The position numbers and the translations under genes are program-made. A model generated the notes under the pieces. That model searched no databases and was not told the DNA's origin. It saw only the letters and a program-made list of their open reading frames with translations. From Candidatus Obscuribacterales bacterium (lineage in GTDB: Bacteria > Cyanobacteriota > Vampirovibrionia > Obscuribacterales > Obscuribacteraceae), in NCBI GenBank assembly GCA_020050835.1, contig JAGVKB010000053.1:1-64000 (forward strand): 64,000 nucleotides of DNA. The letters run 5' to 3'. Shown here in pieces: positions 34,842 through 44,153 of the stretch (position 1 is its first letter; each line of letters begins with the position of its first letter).

Positions 34842-36389
34842 GTGGAGAGCGGTGAGGATATACAGTTGTTGTCACGAGATCAAAAACGAGTTCTGCGCTC
34901 AGTCTTGCTGTCGATATTTTTGCTCGGTGCAGGCCCGGCGATCTTAAAGTCTGTAGCCGCCCCAGATGGCTCAGGCTCCAAGCCGAAATCCGCCGCGAAC
35001 CTCCAACCAACCGGTAATATTGCCCCGAGCCAAAGAACCGATTGGCAGAAGTCTACTCAAGCCGGAAGGTCCGCGCTTAAGGCGGGTAATCTTGCAGAAG
35101 CGGAAGTAAAGCTGCAAGCAGCTTCAGCGACCGCCGAGAAGCTCAAGGACAAACAGCTGATGATTGAAAGCTTGAATCTGCTGGCTGATTGCCACGACAA
35201 GCTGCAGAATTACGAGCAAGAGCAAGTCGACCGGCGGCTGGCTTTGAAATTAGCGCGTGAAACGTCTGGTGAGACCGGTCCACAGACTGCCGAGCAGATG
35301 GCTCTGTTAGGCAGCCTACTGGCTAAGCAGGGAGCAGTGGGCGAAGCACGCACGTTGTTGGATCAAGCCATGGAGTTAGTTGGCAAGCTCGGTCAAGCTC
35401 ATCCGCTCGAACAAGCATGGTGCTATTTGGCGCTTGGCAGAACTCAGATCGCCGAAGGGGTGCCGGGCTTGGCTGATGATTCGTTCAAGAAGGCGCTCGA
35501 GCTGAGGGAAGCGAAACTCGGAGCAAAAAATGAATTAGTCTTGGATACCATGAGCGAATACGCAACGCTTCTCGAACAGCTGGATCGCAAGGACGAGGCC
35601 AAGAAGCTCCAGGAGAAAGTGACGCTTGCGCATGCTACCGCCGCCGCCACAGCGGGGAGCACAGGCGCAAGCACCGCTGCGCCCGGGGCCAGTTTGTTCA
35701 AGAAGTACATCGCCACCGCCCGAGATGCAGAGGCAAAAGGCGATCGGCAGACGGCGATCGCCAACTGGAAACTGGCTCTGAGCGAAACAGAAAAATCGAC
35801 AGCCAAAGACGGGCGCGCCGCTTTCGTTTTAGTCCATCTTGCCGACCAATATCTCTATAACAAAGAGACGGCGGAAGCTCAAGCTCTCTACAAGAGAGGC
35901 ATCGAAATGCGCGAACAAGCCTCCGCGACCGATACTTTAGGCATGGCGAGAAATCTTCTGCGGCTGGCCACTCTCTATACAGGCAAGAGCGATTATGCGG
36001 AATCCAATCGATTGTTGTCGCGTGCGCTTGCGATTGAAGACAGATGCGGAGCAAGTGACTTGCTTTTATCCAACACTCTTCAATACTTATGCTCCGGCTG
36101 CGTAGCCGGCAAAGATTTCGCGCAGGCAGAAGCGGCTTGTAAACGTCTCATCTCAGTTGCCGGAAGCATGCAAAGTCCGACCGCCGTTATGAAGAAAAAC
36201 ATGGGCACCGGCATGCTGGTAAGCATTTATATGCAGACCGGGCGCATGGCGGAAGGAGCAAGCATGGCAAAGGATCTCTCCGGCGCCTTTGCTCAGGCTA
36301 AATCAAACGATCTTACCGCTGCTTATCAAGCCGACTACAATGCTGTCGAAAAGCAGGTCGATGAAAGCGAAGAGAAGGTCTTTCGATAG
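34842..36389 (+). CDS. Membrane-anchored or exported TPR protein
   Basis: 515 residues from GTG at 34842 with CGGAG six bases upstream. Signal anchor near residues 18-40 (VLRSVLLSIFLLGAGPAILKSVAA). TPR helices fill 60-260 (GRSALKAGNLAEAEVKLQAASATAEKL; SLLAKQGAVGEARTLLDQAMELVGKL; LVLDTMSEYATLLEQLDRKDEAKKLQEKV) and, after an Ala/Thr/Gly linker (265-285), 290-500. Tetratricopeptide dimensions (~42 residues) match the Kinesin-light-chain type. Probably an extracytoplasmic scaffold. Confidence 0.75.
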   Translation: MESGEDIQLLSRDQKRVLRSVLLSIFLLGAGPAILKSVAAPDGSGSKPKSAANLQPTGNIAPSQRTDWQKSTQAGRSALKAGNLAEAEVKLQAASATAEKLKDKQLMIESLNLLADCHDKLQNYEQEQVDRRLALKLARETSGETGPQTAEQMALLGSLLAKQGAVGEARTLLDQAMELVGKLGQAHPLEQAWCYLALGRTQIAEGVPGLADDSFKKALELREAKLGAKNELVLDTMSEYATLLEQLDRKDEAKKLQEKVTLAHATAAATAGSTGASTAAPGASLFKKYIATARDAEAKGDRQTAIANWKLALSETEKSTAKDGRAAFVLVHLADQYLYNKETAEAQALYKRGIEMREQASATDTLGMARNLLRLATLYTGKSDYAESNRLLSRALAIEDRCGASDLLLSNTLQYLCSGCVAGKDFAQAEAACKRLISVAGSMQSPTAVMKKNMGTGMLVSIYMQTGRMAEGASMAKDLSGAFAQAKSNDLTAAYQADYNAVEKQVDESEEKVFR

Positions 36390-36419
36390 AGCCCGGCGGT
36401 GTAAGTTTTAAATCAGGGC

Positions 36420-36449
36420 TTGATCGACCATACAAATGTATGGTTAAAT
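36420..36449 (+). promoter_or_regulatory. dnaE2 promoter with CATAC-N4-GTATG operator (candidate SOS box)
   Basis: TTGATC (36420-36425) and TTAAAT (36444-36449) flank CCATACAAATGTATGG (36428-36443), an inverted repeat with 7-bp arms. The core CATAC-N4-GTATG is identical in layout to the imuA promoter (28294-28307) and lies at the same place between -35 and -10. Two independent copies in front of two parts of one mutasome make chance unlikely. Confidence 0.7.
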
Positions 36450-36572
36450 ACCAGTAGGGAATTATCTCTTCCGGCCGAGCCATAATCGCTCCGGTCATAG
36501 TGAAGCTCTGTCTGCAAATATTAGAGCAAGACAAGCTTATGCACTCGCTTCTTCAATTTGAAACTCACAGCT

Positions 36573-39500
36573 ATGCAATACGCCGAGCTGCATTGTCATT
36601 CAGCGTTCTCTTTATTAGACGGCGCTTCCAATCCGGAAGAGCTGGCAGCGAGAGCTGCCGAGCTCGGTCTGGCCGCGCTCGCCTTGACCGATCATGACGA
36701 CCTGGGCGGCATCGTGCGTTTTTCGCAAGCCGCTAAAGAAGTCTCTCTCCAACCAATTATCGGAGCGGAGCTGACCCTGCAAGACGACTCGCATCTGACA
36801 CTTTTAGTGGAAAGCGAAGCCGGCTACAAGAATTTATGCCACCTGATTACGCTGGCACGTAAGTCCAATGCACGGGGGCGCCCCCATATAGAATACGAAT
36901 CATTGCTCAATCACGCACCAGGTTTAGTAGCATTATCCGGCTGCCCGCATGGCGCCATTCCGACCAGTCTAGCTCGCGAGCAGCACCAAGCAGCAGAGCG
37001 CTACACCAAGCTATTGCTCGAAGCGTTTCAAGATCGATTCTACCTCGAACTCTGGGATCATCATATCGCGCAAGAAGCGGTGATCGCCAGACAGCTTCTG
37101 GAGCTGTCCGCATCATATGCAATACCATGGGTAGTGACTAATAACGTGCACTATGCCACCCAAAGAAAGCGAGTAGTTCATGATGTGCTCACCTGCCTTC
37201 GCCATGAAGTCACACTGGCTACTGCCGGGCGAAGATTGCGCCCGAATGGAAGCTGGTATTTAAAATCACCCGAGGAGATGACGCACCAGTGGCGTCACAA
37301 TCTGGAAGGAATAAAAAATACGCTCGTCGTAGCTGAACGTTGCCAATTTCGCTTAGGACTGCTCAAGCCATCTTTGCCGGTCTTCCAGTTGCATAACGCA
37401 CCGGCCGACACCCATAACGGACTTTTAGAGCAACTTGTCTGGGAAGGCGCGGCGCGGCGTTATCCACAAATGTCGGAAAAGCATTTTCGCCAGCTCAATC
37501 ACGAGCTCAGCCTGATCACGAAATTGGATCTCGCCCCCTATTTCCTGATCATGTGGGATATCGTGCGCTTCGCCCAATCGCAAGGCATCGCAGTGCAGGG
37601 GCGCGGTTCAGCAGCCAACTCAGCCGTCTGTTACTGCCTGGCTATCACTGCGGTAGATCCGGTCGCAATGGATCTGTTGTTTGAGAGATTCTTATCGGAA
37701 GGCAGAAATGAACCGCCCGATATCGACCTTGATATAGCTCATCAGGAAAGAGAGAAGGTTATTCAATACGTCTATGAAAAGTACGGAAGAGACCATGCCG
37801 CCATGGTCTGCGAAGCGATCACCTATCGCGGGCGCTCGGCGGTGCGTGACGCAGCCCGAGTGCTGGGCTTCTCAGCCGAGCAAGCCACGCAGTTAGCCGC
37901 CGAAGGACAGTTTCGAGAAGCGCTGGAAGCGGCGCAGGCATTAGCCGCCGGTGGTGCAGCCGCAGCCGGATTCGACCCCCAAGACCGGCGTTTGCAATTG
38001 TTGATTCAAGTAGTGTCCGGCTTGGACAGCTTGCCGCGACACCGTTCTATCCACGTCGGAGGCTTCGTGCTTTCCGGAGAGCCGCTCGGGCAATTTGTGC
38101 CGATCGAACCGGCTGCCATGGGCGGGCGCACGGTCATTCAATGGGATAAAGACGATCTCGGACCGATCGGCATGATCAAGATCGATCTCCTGGGACTGGG
38201 AATGCTCACGATGATCCAAGAAGCGCTCAAACTGGTGAAACAGCATCGCGGCTTGGAGATCGATCTCGCCAGACTGGATATGAACGATCCAGCCATTTAC
38301 GACATGCTTTGCGAAGCAGATACAGTCGGACTATTTCAAGTCGAATCCAGAGCGCAGATGAACATATTGCCCAAGCTCCGCCCGCGGTGCTTTTACGACA
38401 TTATAGTTTCAATCGCCCTGGTAAGACCTGGTCCAATTCAAGGCAACATCGTGCATCCTTACATGCGCCGGCGAAGCGGTAAGGAGGCGATTACTTATCT
38501 GCACCCGACACTCGAGCCAATTCTGGCCAGAACTTTGGGCGTGCCGCTTTTTCAAGAACAAGGAATGCGACTGGCAGTAACGGCAGCCGGTTTCAGCCCG
38601 ACGGAAGCGGACCAGCTGAGACGAGTGATGAGCCACAAGCGATCCAAAGAGAAGATGGCCTTGCTCTGTCAAAAATTAGCAAAAGGGATGGCCGCCAAAG
38701 GATTTTCAGAGGATGCGATCAAAACCATCACTCACCAGCTTCAGGCTTTCGCGAATTATGGTTTTCCGGAAAGCCACGCCGCATCATTTGCACTTTTGGT
38801 CTACGCTTCGGCTTACCTCAAGCGTTACTTCGCACCGGAATTTTACTGCGCCATCTTGAACGCACAACCGATGGGATTCTACAGCCCAGCCACGCTCGTA
38901 CGCGACGCGCTGCGTCATGGGGTCAAAGTCCGCTCGGTGGATCTGTCGAAAAGTAATTGGGATTGCACATTGGAATCAGCGGCTGAGCAGCACGAGCCCG
39001 ATGTAAAATCGACATATAGCGCAGCTGCGGATTCCGAGGAGGAATCCGCAGCTAAGCGTCGATTACGCGCGCAGGGCGAGCGGCACGAGCCCGGAGCGCT
39101 TAAATTGAGACTCGGGCTGAGATATGTCCAGGGGTTAGGGAAGAAAGCCAAACAGTCGCTAGAATCAGCCTGGAGCACCGGCGGACCGTTTACATCAGTG
39201 GAAGATGTCTGCTTGCGCAGCGGCTTGAACCGGAAAGCGCTCCAGATTTTAGCGCGAGCCGGCGCTTTCGAGAGCTTTCTGCCCGGACGTAGGCTCGCGC
39301 TCTGGGAGATCCTCGCCCAAGCGCGAAACAATCAGGATTTGCCCTTACTCAAGGCGCTGGCCACTCTACAAAGTACATCTGCAGACGAAGCGAACCAAAC
39401 GCACAACCATCACGGCGAGCAAAGCAACCACGCTACGGCAGCACCAGGTGCCGGGCCGACCGACCGTTTAAATCTTCCACCCTTGACTCCGCTCGAAGAG

Positions 39501-39905
39501 ACGGTGGCTGATTACAGTACGCTGGGACTTTCAGCAGATAAACATCCAATGACATTTTACCGAGATTGGGCGACGACTCGGGGAATAATATCTTGCAGCG
39601 AACTGTCGAAAAGGATTGACGGTGAACACATTACGGTAGCAGGAGGGGTGATCTGCCGCCAGCGTCCGGCAACGGCAAAAGGATTTGTATTCTTGACATT
39701 AGAGGATGAAACCGGCATGGCCAATGTAGTAATTCGCCCACAATTGTTCGAGTCACGCAAGCGTGTCATACTGAATTCTGATTTCATGTCCATTACAGGG
39801 AAGCTGCAACTGGATGAAGGAGTCGTCAACGTCATAGCCGAAGACGCAACTACTCTTGCCTCCCTGTCTGGTCAGCCGAGCTTACCGGCAAGAGACTTTC
39901 ACTAA
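36573..39905 (+). CDS. dnaE2: Error-prone DNA polymerase III alpha subunit DnaE2 (ImuC)
   Basis: 1110 residues from ATG at 36573; a TTG five codons earlier is the alternative. N-terminal PHP domain (YAELHCHSAFSLLDGAS, LALTDHDDLGG); polymerase core with GRGSAANSAVCYCL, the catalytic EPPDIDLDIAHQEREKVI, LVRPGPIQGNIVHPYMRRR and FPESHAASFALLVYASAYLKRYFAPEFY; helix-hairpin-helix RLGLRYVQGLGKKAKQSL; C-terminal OB fold (ITVAGGVICRQRPATAKGFVFLTLEDETGMANVVI). It performs mutagenic bypass with ImuA-ImuB. Odd: a ~40-residue low-complexity insert before RLGLRYVQGL carries a 13-bp inverted repeat and a repeated (E/G)E(Q/R)HEP. Confidence 0.97.
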   Translation: MQYAELHCHSAFSLLDGASNPEELAARAAELGLAALALTDHDDLGGIVRFSQAAKEVSLQPIIGAELTLQDDSHLTLLVESEAGYKNLCHLITLARKSNARGRPHIEYESLLNHAPGLVALSGCPHGAIPTSLAREQHQAAERYTKLLLEAFQDRFYLELWDHHIAQEAVIARQLLELSASYAIPWVVTNNVHYATQRKRVVHDVLTCLRHEVTLATAGRRLRPNGSWYLKSPEEMTHQWRHNLEGIKNTLVVAERCQFRLGLLKPSLPVFQLHNAPADTHNGLLEQLVWEGAARRYPQMSEKHFRQLNHELSLITKLDLAPYFLIMWDIVRFAQSQGIAVQGRGSAANSAVCYCLAITAVDPVAMDLLFERFLSEGRNEPPDIDLDIAHQEREKVIQYVYEKYGRDHAAMVCEAITYRGRSAVRDAARVLGFSAEQATQLAAEGQFREALEAAQALAAGGAAAAGFDPQDRRLQLLIQVVSGLDSLPRHRSIHVGGFVLSGEPLGQFVPIEPAAMGGRTVIQWDKDDLGPIGMIKIDLLGLGMLTMIQEALKLVKQHRGLEIDLARLDMNDPAIYDMLCEADTVGLFQVESRAQMNILPKLRPRCFYDIIVSIALVRPGPIQGNIVHPYMRRRSGKEAITYLHPTLEPILARTLGVPLFQEQGMRLAVTAAGFSPTEADQLRRVMSHKRSKEKMALLCQKLAKGMAAKGFSEDAIKTITHQLQAFANYGFPESHAASFALLVYASAYLKRYFAPEFYCAILNAQPMGFYSPATLVRDALRHGVKVRSVDLSKSNWDCTLESAAEQHEPDVKSTYSAAADSEEESAAKRRLRAQGERHEPGALKLRLGLRYVQGLGKKAKQSLESAWSTGGPFTSVEDVCLRSGLNRKALQILARAGAFESFLPGRRLALWEILAQARNNQDLPLLKALATLQSTSADEANQTHNHHGEQSNHATAAPGAGPTDRLNLPPLTPLEETVADYSTLGLSADKHPMTFYRDWATTRGIISCSELSKRIDGEHITVAGGVICRQRPATAKGFVFLTLEDETGMANVVIRPQLFESRKRVILNSDFMSITGKLQLDEGVVNVIAEDATTLASLSGQPSLPARDFH
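39023..39053 (+). repeat. 13-bp inverted repeat inside dnaE2, possible inserted palindrome
   Basis: AGCTGCGGATTCC (39023-39035) and GGAATCCGCAGCT (39041-39053) flank a 5-nt loop, GAGGA. It is translated in frame. Flanking copies of GAGC(A/G)GCACGAGCCCG, one near 38983 and one near 39079, bracket the insert like a direct duplication. The insert lies where other DnaE2 proteins pass straight from the DCTLE segment to LRLGLRYVQGL. Confidence 0.5.
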
Positions 39906-39949
39906 GCTTGCCGACAAGTCCATTAAAAGGGTATTCCAACTTGACGTCA

Positions 39950-40570
39950 ATGAGCGCAGAGAGCACAAATACAGAAAACCAGCGAGAATTTTGGGAGCGA
40001 CTCTATCAAGCCGGCAACCACCCATGGGATCTCGGAGCACCGGCGCCACCATTGACGACCTTTCTGGAGTCGCAATACGCCGTCGCACCAGGCAAAATCC
40101 TCGTGCTCGGCTGCGGAACCGGGCACGACTGCTTGCTATTTGCCAAACATGGCTTTCAGGTCACCGGCATCGACTTCGCACCATCGGCCATTCGCGCCAC
40201 CAACGAAAAATTCGTCCAAGCAAATGTTGTCGGTAAAACGGGGTTTTTACTCGAGCGAGATGTGTTCGAAATACACGAATACGACCACTATTTCGATTAC
40301 ATTCTGGAGCATTCGTTCTTCAACTCCATCCATCCCTCGCGTCGACGCACCTACTGCTGGACGGTTCACGATCTACTGAAGCCGGGCGGTAAGCTGATTG
40401 CGCTCTGGTGGACGGTGGACCGTCAAGGTGGTCCACCGTACAGCGTTCGCAAAGAAGAGTTGATCTCTTTATTCTCGGATAAATTCGACTTCAATTTAAT
40501 TCATACCCCGACCGATTCGGCACCGGCGCGAAGAGGCAGTGAGCTATTCACATTGATGACAGCCAAGTAG
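39950..40570 (+). CDS. Class I SAM methyltransferase (TPMT-like)
   Basis: 206 residues from ATG at 39950; a TTG 14 codons earlier overlaps little else. Landmarks: FWERLYQAGNHPWDLGAPAPPL, then SAM-binding ILVLGCGTGHDCLLFAKHGFQVTGIDFAPSAI, FDYILEHSFFNSIHPSRRRTYCWTVHDLLKPGGKLIALWW. The HPWDLG opening and the E-H-x-F-F-N motif are typical of thiopurine/thiol methyltransferase-like proteins, which methylate small thiol or halide acceptors. Substrate unproven. Confidence 0.88.
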   Translation: MSAESTNTENQREFWERLYQAGNHPWDLGAPAPPLTTFLESQYAVAPGKILVLGCGTGHDCLLFAKHGFQVTGIDFAPSAIRATNEKFVQANVVGKTGFLLERDVFEIHEYDHYFDYILEHSFFNSIHPSRRRTYCWTVHDLLKPGGKLIALWWTVDRQGGPPYSVRKEELISLFSDKFDFNLIHTPTDSAPARRGSELFTLMTAK

Positions 40571-40617
40571 AAGATCGCCTCGCCCGATTGGGCAACAACT
40601 CAAAAGGAGAAGCTACA

Positions 40618-41331
40618 ATGAGATCGATTCTGTGTACTCTCTCAGCGCTTGCTCTGCTGTGCGCATTGCAACCAGCAGCCGGCGCGAAAGCACCGCCGGG
40701 AATTGGGTCTAACACCTCCCAACGATATGTTGTTGCACAGAACACTGCCAAGCCGGTGCAAGTAGCCAAACCGGTCCTGCCAGGCGCCCCGGCGGCAGCA
40801 CCCAAGCCCGAGATTAAATCAGCCCAACCACAAGAACTAGCTGTCAGTGAAAAACTCACCTTGAACGGTCAAAACTTCAGCACGATCGCTAAAGACGTTG
40901 CAGTCACTATTGGCGACAAGAAAGCAGAAGTGCAATCAGCAACCGCGCAAAGTGTAATAGTGATTGTCCCAAAGGAAGCACCGGTAGGAAAACAGAAGGT
41001 AATCATCAGTGTTCGCGGTGTCAAATCCAGCCCGTCCGAAATAGTAGTACTGCCGCCGCCGCCGGAGCTGACCAGCTTAAGCCTGTCATCGGGAGCACCC
41101 GGCGCCAACCTGACTATCAGTGGAAAAAACTTTTCTCCAAACGCTCATGAGAATCGAGTCACTATCGGCGGTGCTGAAGCGGAAGTCGACTCAGCCAGCC
41201 AGGGAAGTTTGTCGGTAGTGATTCCCTCCAGTATCGAATCCCCCCAATACGGCGTGTCCGTATCAGTGCAAGTCGGCAAACAGAAAGCAAAGCGAAGCCT
41301 GACGCTCGACATCCAGAGCCGCGAATACTAA
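40618..41331 (+). CDS. Exported protein with two IPT/TIG domains
   Basis: 237 residues from ATG at 40618, with AAAGGAG nine bases upstream; an earlier in-frame start is not needed. Signal peptide (ILCTLSALALLCALQPAAGAK). Two immunoglobulin-like IPT/TIG domains: residues ~70-145 (EIKSAQPQELAVSEKLTLNGQNF...VTIGDKKAEVQSATAQSVIVIVP) and ~150-237 (LTSLSLSSGAPGANLTISGKNFSPNAHENRVTIGGAEAEVDSASQGSLSVVIPSS). Such modules serve in cell-surface or envelope binding. Its stop overlaps the end of the convergent peptidase by 4 bp. Confidence 0.85.
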   Translation: MRSILCTLSALALLCALQPAAGAKAPPGIGSNTSQRYVVAQNTAKPVQVAKPVLPGAPAAAPKPEIKSAQPQELAVSEKLTLNGQNFSTIAKDVAVTIGDKKAEVQSATAQSVIVIVPKEAPVGKQKVIISVRGVKSSPSEIVVLPPPPELTSLSLSSGAPGANLTISGKNFSPNAHENRVTIGGAEAEVDSASQGSLSVVIPSSIESPQYGVSVSVQVGKQKAKRSLTLDIQSREY

Positions 41332-44132
41332 ACCAGCTTCGGTACCTTCATAGCCAGAACCGTCGCAAGAAATGACAGTTCGTCGGTTTGCCAATACGAT
41401 CGCTTAACGCTTCCACCGTGTCCGGCGCCATGATTGATGCGCAGAAGAATCGGCGCATCGCCGGCTTGAGCGGACTGCAAAGCAGCAGCAAACTTGTAGC
41501 TGTGGCACGGAACCACTCTGTCATCATGATCGGCAGTACTGATCAAGGTGGCGGGATAAACCGTTCCAGCCTTAACTCTATGCAACGGTGAGTACGCATA
41601 GAGCGCCTTGAATTCGCGGCTAATATCAGGCGATCCGAACTCGCTCTGCCATGACCAGCCGACCGTAAACTTGTTAAAGCGCAACATGTCGAGCGTACCG
41701 TTGGTCACCACGGCGGCTCCGAACAACTCGGGACGCTGGGTGATAGCTGCGCCCACCAACATGCCACCATTGCTCTCTCCTTTGATCGCCAGCTTCCTGG
41801 CGCTCGTGTAACGCTTGGCGATCAAGTACTCGGCTGCAGCGATAAAGTCATCAATCGACTTTTGCTTATTCACTTTCGCAGCCGCGCGATGCCATCGGTC
41901 ACCATACTCGCCGCCACCGCGAATGCACGGCTCGGCATAGACACCACCCATCTCCATCCAAGCAAGCACGGCGTTCGAGAACTGTGGAGTTCTAGAAATC
42001 GCCCATCCGCCGTAGCCATAGAGACAGGTCGGATTCGTCCCGTCACGCGTGAGATCCTTGCGACGGCTTATGAACATCGGTATCTTCGTCCCGTCCTTAC
42101 TGCGAAAGAAGACCTTCTCCGTCAGGTACTTGCGCGGACAGAAACTCAAATCCGGCTCAAAGACCGAGCTCACCTTGCCGGTCTCGCAAGAATATCGATA
42201 GATTGTCTCGGGACGTACGAAACTTGAGAATTCAAACAATACTTCCTGCTTAGACAACCCGGCATCCAGCTTGACGACGCTGCCTCGGGCCGGCAATTTG
42301 ATCGGCCGCACCAGTTTACCGTTCAAGTCAAACTCGCAAAGGCGTGATTCGGCATCGCTCAAATAATGGACGATCAAGCGATCACCGGTCAAAATCGCAG
42401 AAGTAAGAATGTCGGTGTCCTCGGCAATTAACCCTTTGACGCTCAGTTTTTTCGGCATTGCCGCAGGTAAGTCGACTGCCACGACTCTTCCTTTATCAGC
42501 ATTCTTGTTAGTTCGGAAAAGGAGACGATTGCCGACGTTGCCGACGAACTGATAAGAAGCATCACCCTTGCCAAAGATCTCCAACGCCTTCCGCGCGCGG
42601 CCGGTAAGCGGCTTACACAAAACTCTACTGTATATCTCGTCGGGATGCTTCATGTAAATCACAAGATAACGTCCATCACGGCTCACCTCGCAACTGAATA
42701 ACAGTCGCTCGTCACGGTCTCCTCGAAAGATCAACTTATCTTGTCTTTGAGACGTCTTCAATCTGTGATAGTAAATCCCTTCGGCTACAGTTCTTTCCGA
42801 GAGCCGACCGGCGGCGCTCGGTTTGCGAAACCTGACATAAAAAAATCCCTTACCGTCAGCGTTCCAAGCTATCTGGTGGTATTTCGTCCATTTCACTACA
42901 TCCTTTAAATCTCGCCCATTGTCCACCTGGCGAACTCTCCATTCCATCCAATCCGACCCCGAGTCAGTCAAAGCGTAGGCTAAGAGCCGGCCATCGGGGC
43001 TAACACAGGAATCAGACACCCAGACGTTGCCGGCATCGACAAACTGATTGGGATCAAGGACGGTTCGCGGAAACTGCCCGAGCACTTTCGAGCAGTAGAT
43101 GACTGGTTGATCCAGATGCTCGGGACGATGGGAGAAGAAGCACAGTTCTCCAGCCTTATAAGGCACACTAAACTTGAGCTGGCTGCGGCAATGAACTCGC
43201 AAACTATCGGCAAAGCGCTCTCGCCAGAGCGAGCAAGAGAGAAAGGCATTACTGTACCTTTCCTGCGCTGATACCCAGTCAATGGTTTCCCGCTCAGCCG
43301 TACTCTCCAACCAGCGAAACTCGTCGGTCACCGAAACACCGTTGTAGACATCGGTATGAGCTATCTTTCGAGCAGAAGGCGGGTTAAGTCGCTTAAACCG
43401 GCGTTGACCCAGCCTCAACACCTGGTCCAAAAGCCGTCCGGTCTTTACTTTCATTGCAGCCGGCATCAACGATTGCGCAGCCACCAATCCGCAAGCGAGA
43501 TAAGTAACCGATTCAGACTCCTCAACACGCTTGAGTAGACCGAATGCCTGCTTGTAAATCAGAACCAATTCGCGATGTTTGCCAAGCCGCAAGAGGCAAT
43601 CGCCAACAGATCTGGCCATCTCCAACGATTTGACCGGATTGTCCTTTTCGATTGCCAGATAAACTGCCAGGGCGCGCCGATAGACTCGCTCTGCTTCCTC
43701 ATAGTCGTTAAGCAGGCTCAAGCAATAAGCCAGCCAGCTAAGCGCACGCCCAACTTCCTGGTGCACCGCGCCGACAATACCGGTGTACATTTCCAGAGCG
43801 CAATTGAGCAGCTTGGCTCCTTCAGAATGCGAGCCGCACATCACTCGGCAGATTCCCAGGCTGCGAATCGTATAGGCCAGTCGCTCGTCAGACGGTCCAT
43901 ACCTTCGGGCTTTAGGCAACGCCTTTTCAAACAAGGCAAATGCCGCCTGATAATCAGCTTGCTGCATCGCCTGATATCCGGCCACGCTCAATGCTTCCCA
44001 GTTTGTCGCCGACTTCATAGAGGTAACACGCCCGACAAAACCGCCCGTAACTCGATATACCAAGACCACGCAGCCGCTTAACAGTAAAGACAGCCAGCGT
44101 AGTTTCCCCAATTGACCGAACGGCTGATCCAC
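41328..44132 (-). CDS. TPR-prolyl oligopeptidase (S9A) fusion
   Basis: 934 residues against ~700 for ordinary prolyl oligopeptidases. An N-terminal hydrophobic helix (15-30) may anchor or export it. Residues 45-230 are TPR/helical repeats (GYQAMQQADYQAAFALFEKALPKARRYG; GRALSWLAYCLSLLNDYEEAERVYRRALAVYLAIEKDNP). Residues 250-690 form the propeller (AHTDVYNGVSVTDEFRWLES, DSCVSPDGRLLAYALTDSGSDW). The hydrolase domain has Ser787 in GESNGGMLVGA, Asp in ADHDDRVVP and His905 in NHGAGHGG. S9A enzymes cut after Pro in short peptides. GESNGG is a minor variant of the usual GGSNGG. Divergent from the HtrA-like gene. Confidence 0.92.
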   Translation of the reverse strand: MDQPFGQLGKLRWLSLLLSGCVVLVYRVTGGFVGRVTSMKSATNWEALSVAGYQAMQQADYQAAFALFEKALPKARRYGPSDERLAYTIRSLGICRVMCGSHSEGAKLLNCALEMYTGIVGAVHQEVGRALSWLAYCLSLLNDYEEAERVYRRALAVYLAIEKDNPVKSLEMARSVGDCLLRLGKHRELVLIYKQAFGLLKRVEESESVTYLACGLVAAQSLMPAAMKVKTGRLLDQVLRLGQRRFKRLNPPSARKIAHTDVYNGVSVTDEFRWLESTAERETIDWVSAQERYSNAFLSCSLWRERFADSLRVHCRSQLKFSVPYKAGELCFFSHRPEHLDQPVIYCSKVLGQFPRTVLDPNQFVDAGNVWVSDSCVSPDGRLLAYALTDSGSDWMEWRVRQVDNGRDLKDVVKWTKYHQIAWNADGKGFFYVRFRKPSAAGRLSERTVAEGIYYHRLKTSQRQDKLIFRGDRDERLLFSCEVSRDGRYLVIYMKHPDEIYSRVLCKPLTGRARKALEIFGKGDASYQFVGNVGNRLLFRTNKNADKGRVVAVDLPAAMPKKLSVKGLIAEDTDILTSAILTGDRLIVHYLSDAESRLCEFDLNGKLVRPIKLPARGSVVKLDAGLSKQEVLFEFSSFVRPETIYRYSCETGKVSSVFEPDLSFCPRKYLTEKVFFRSKDGTKIPMFISRRKDLTRDGTNPTCLYGYGGWAISRTPQFSNAVLAWMEMGGVYAEPCIRGGGEYGDRWHRAAAKVNKQKSIDDFIAAAEYLIAKRYTSARKLAIKGESNGGMLVGAAITQRPELFGAAVVTNGTLDMLRFNKFTVGWSWQSEFGSPDISREFKALYAYSPLHRVKAGTVYPATLISTADHDDRVVPCHSYKFAAALQSAQAGDAPILLRINHGAGHGGSVKRSYWQTDELSFLATVLAMKVPKLV

Positions 44133-44153
44133 TTACTATGGACGGTGGGCTGG

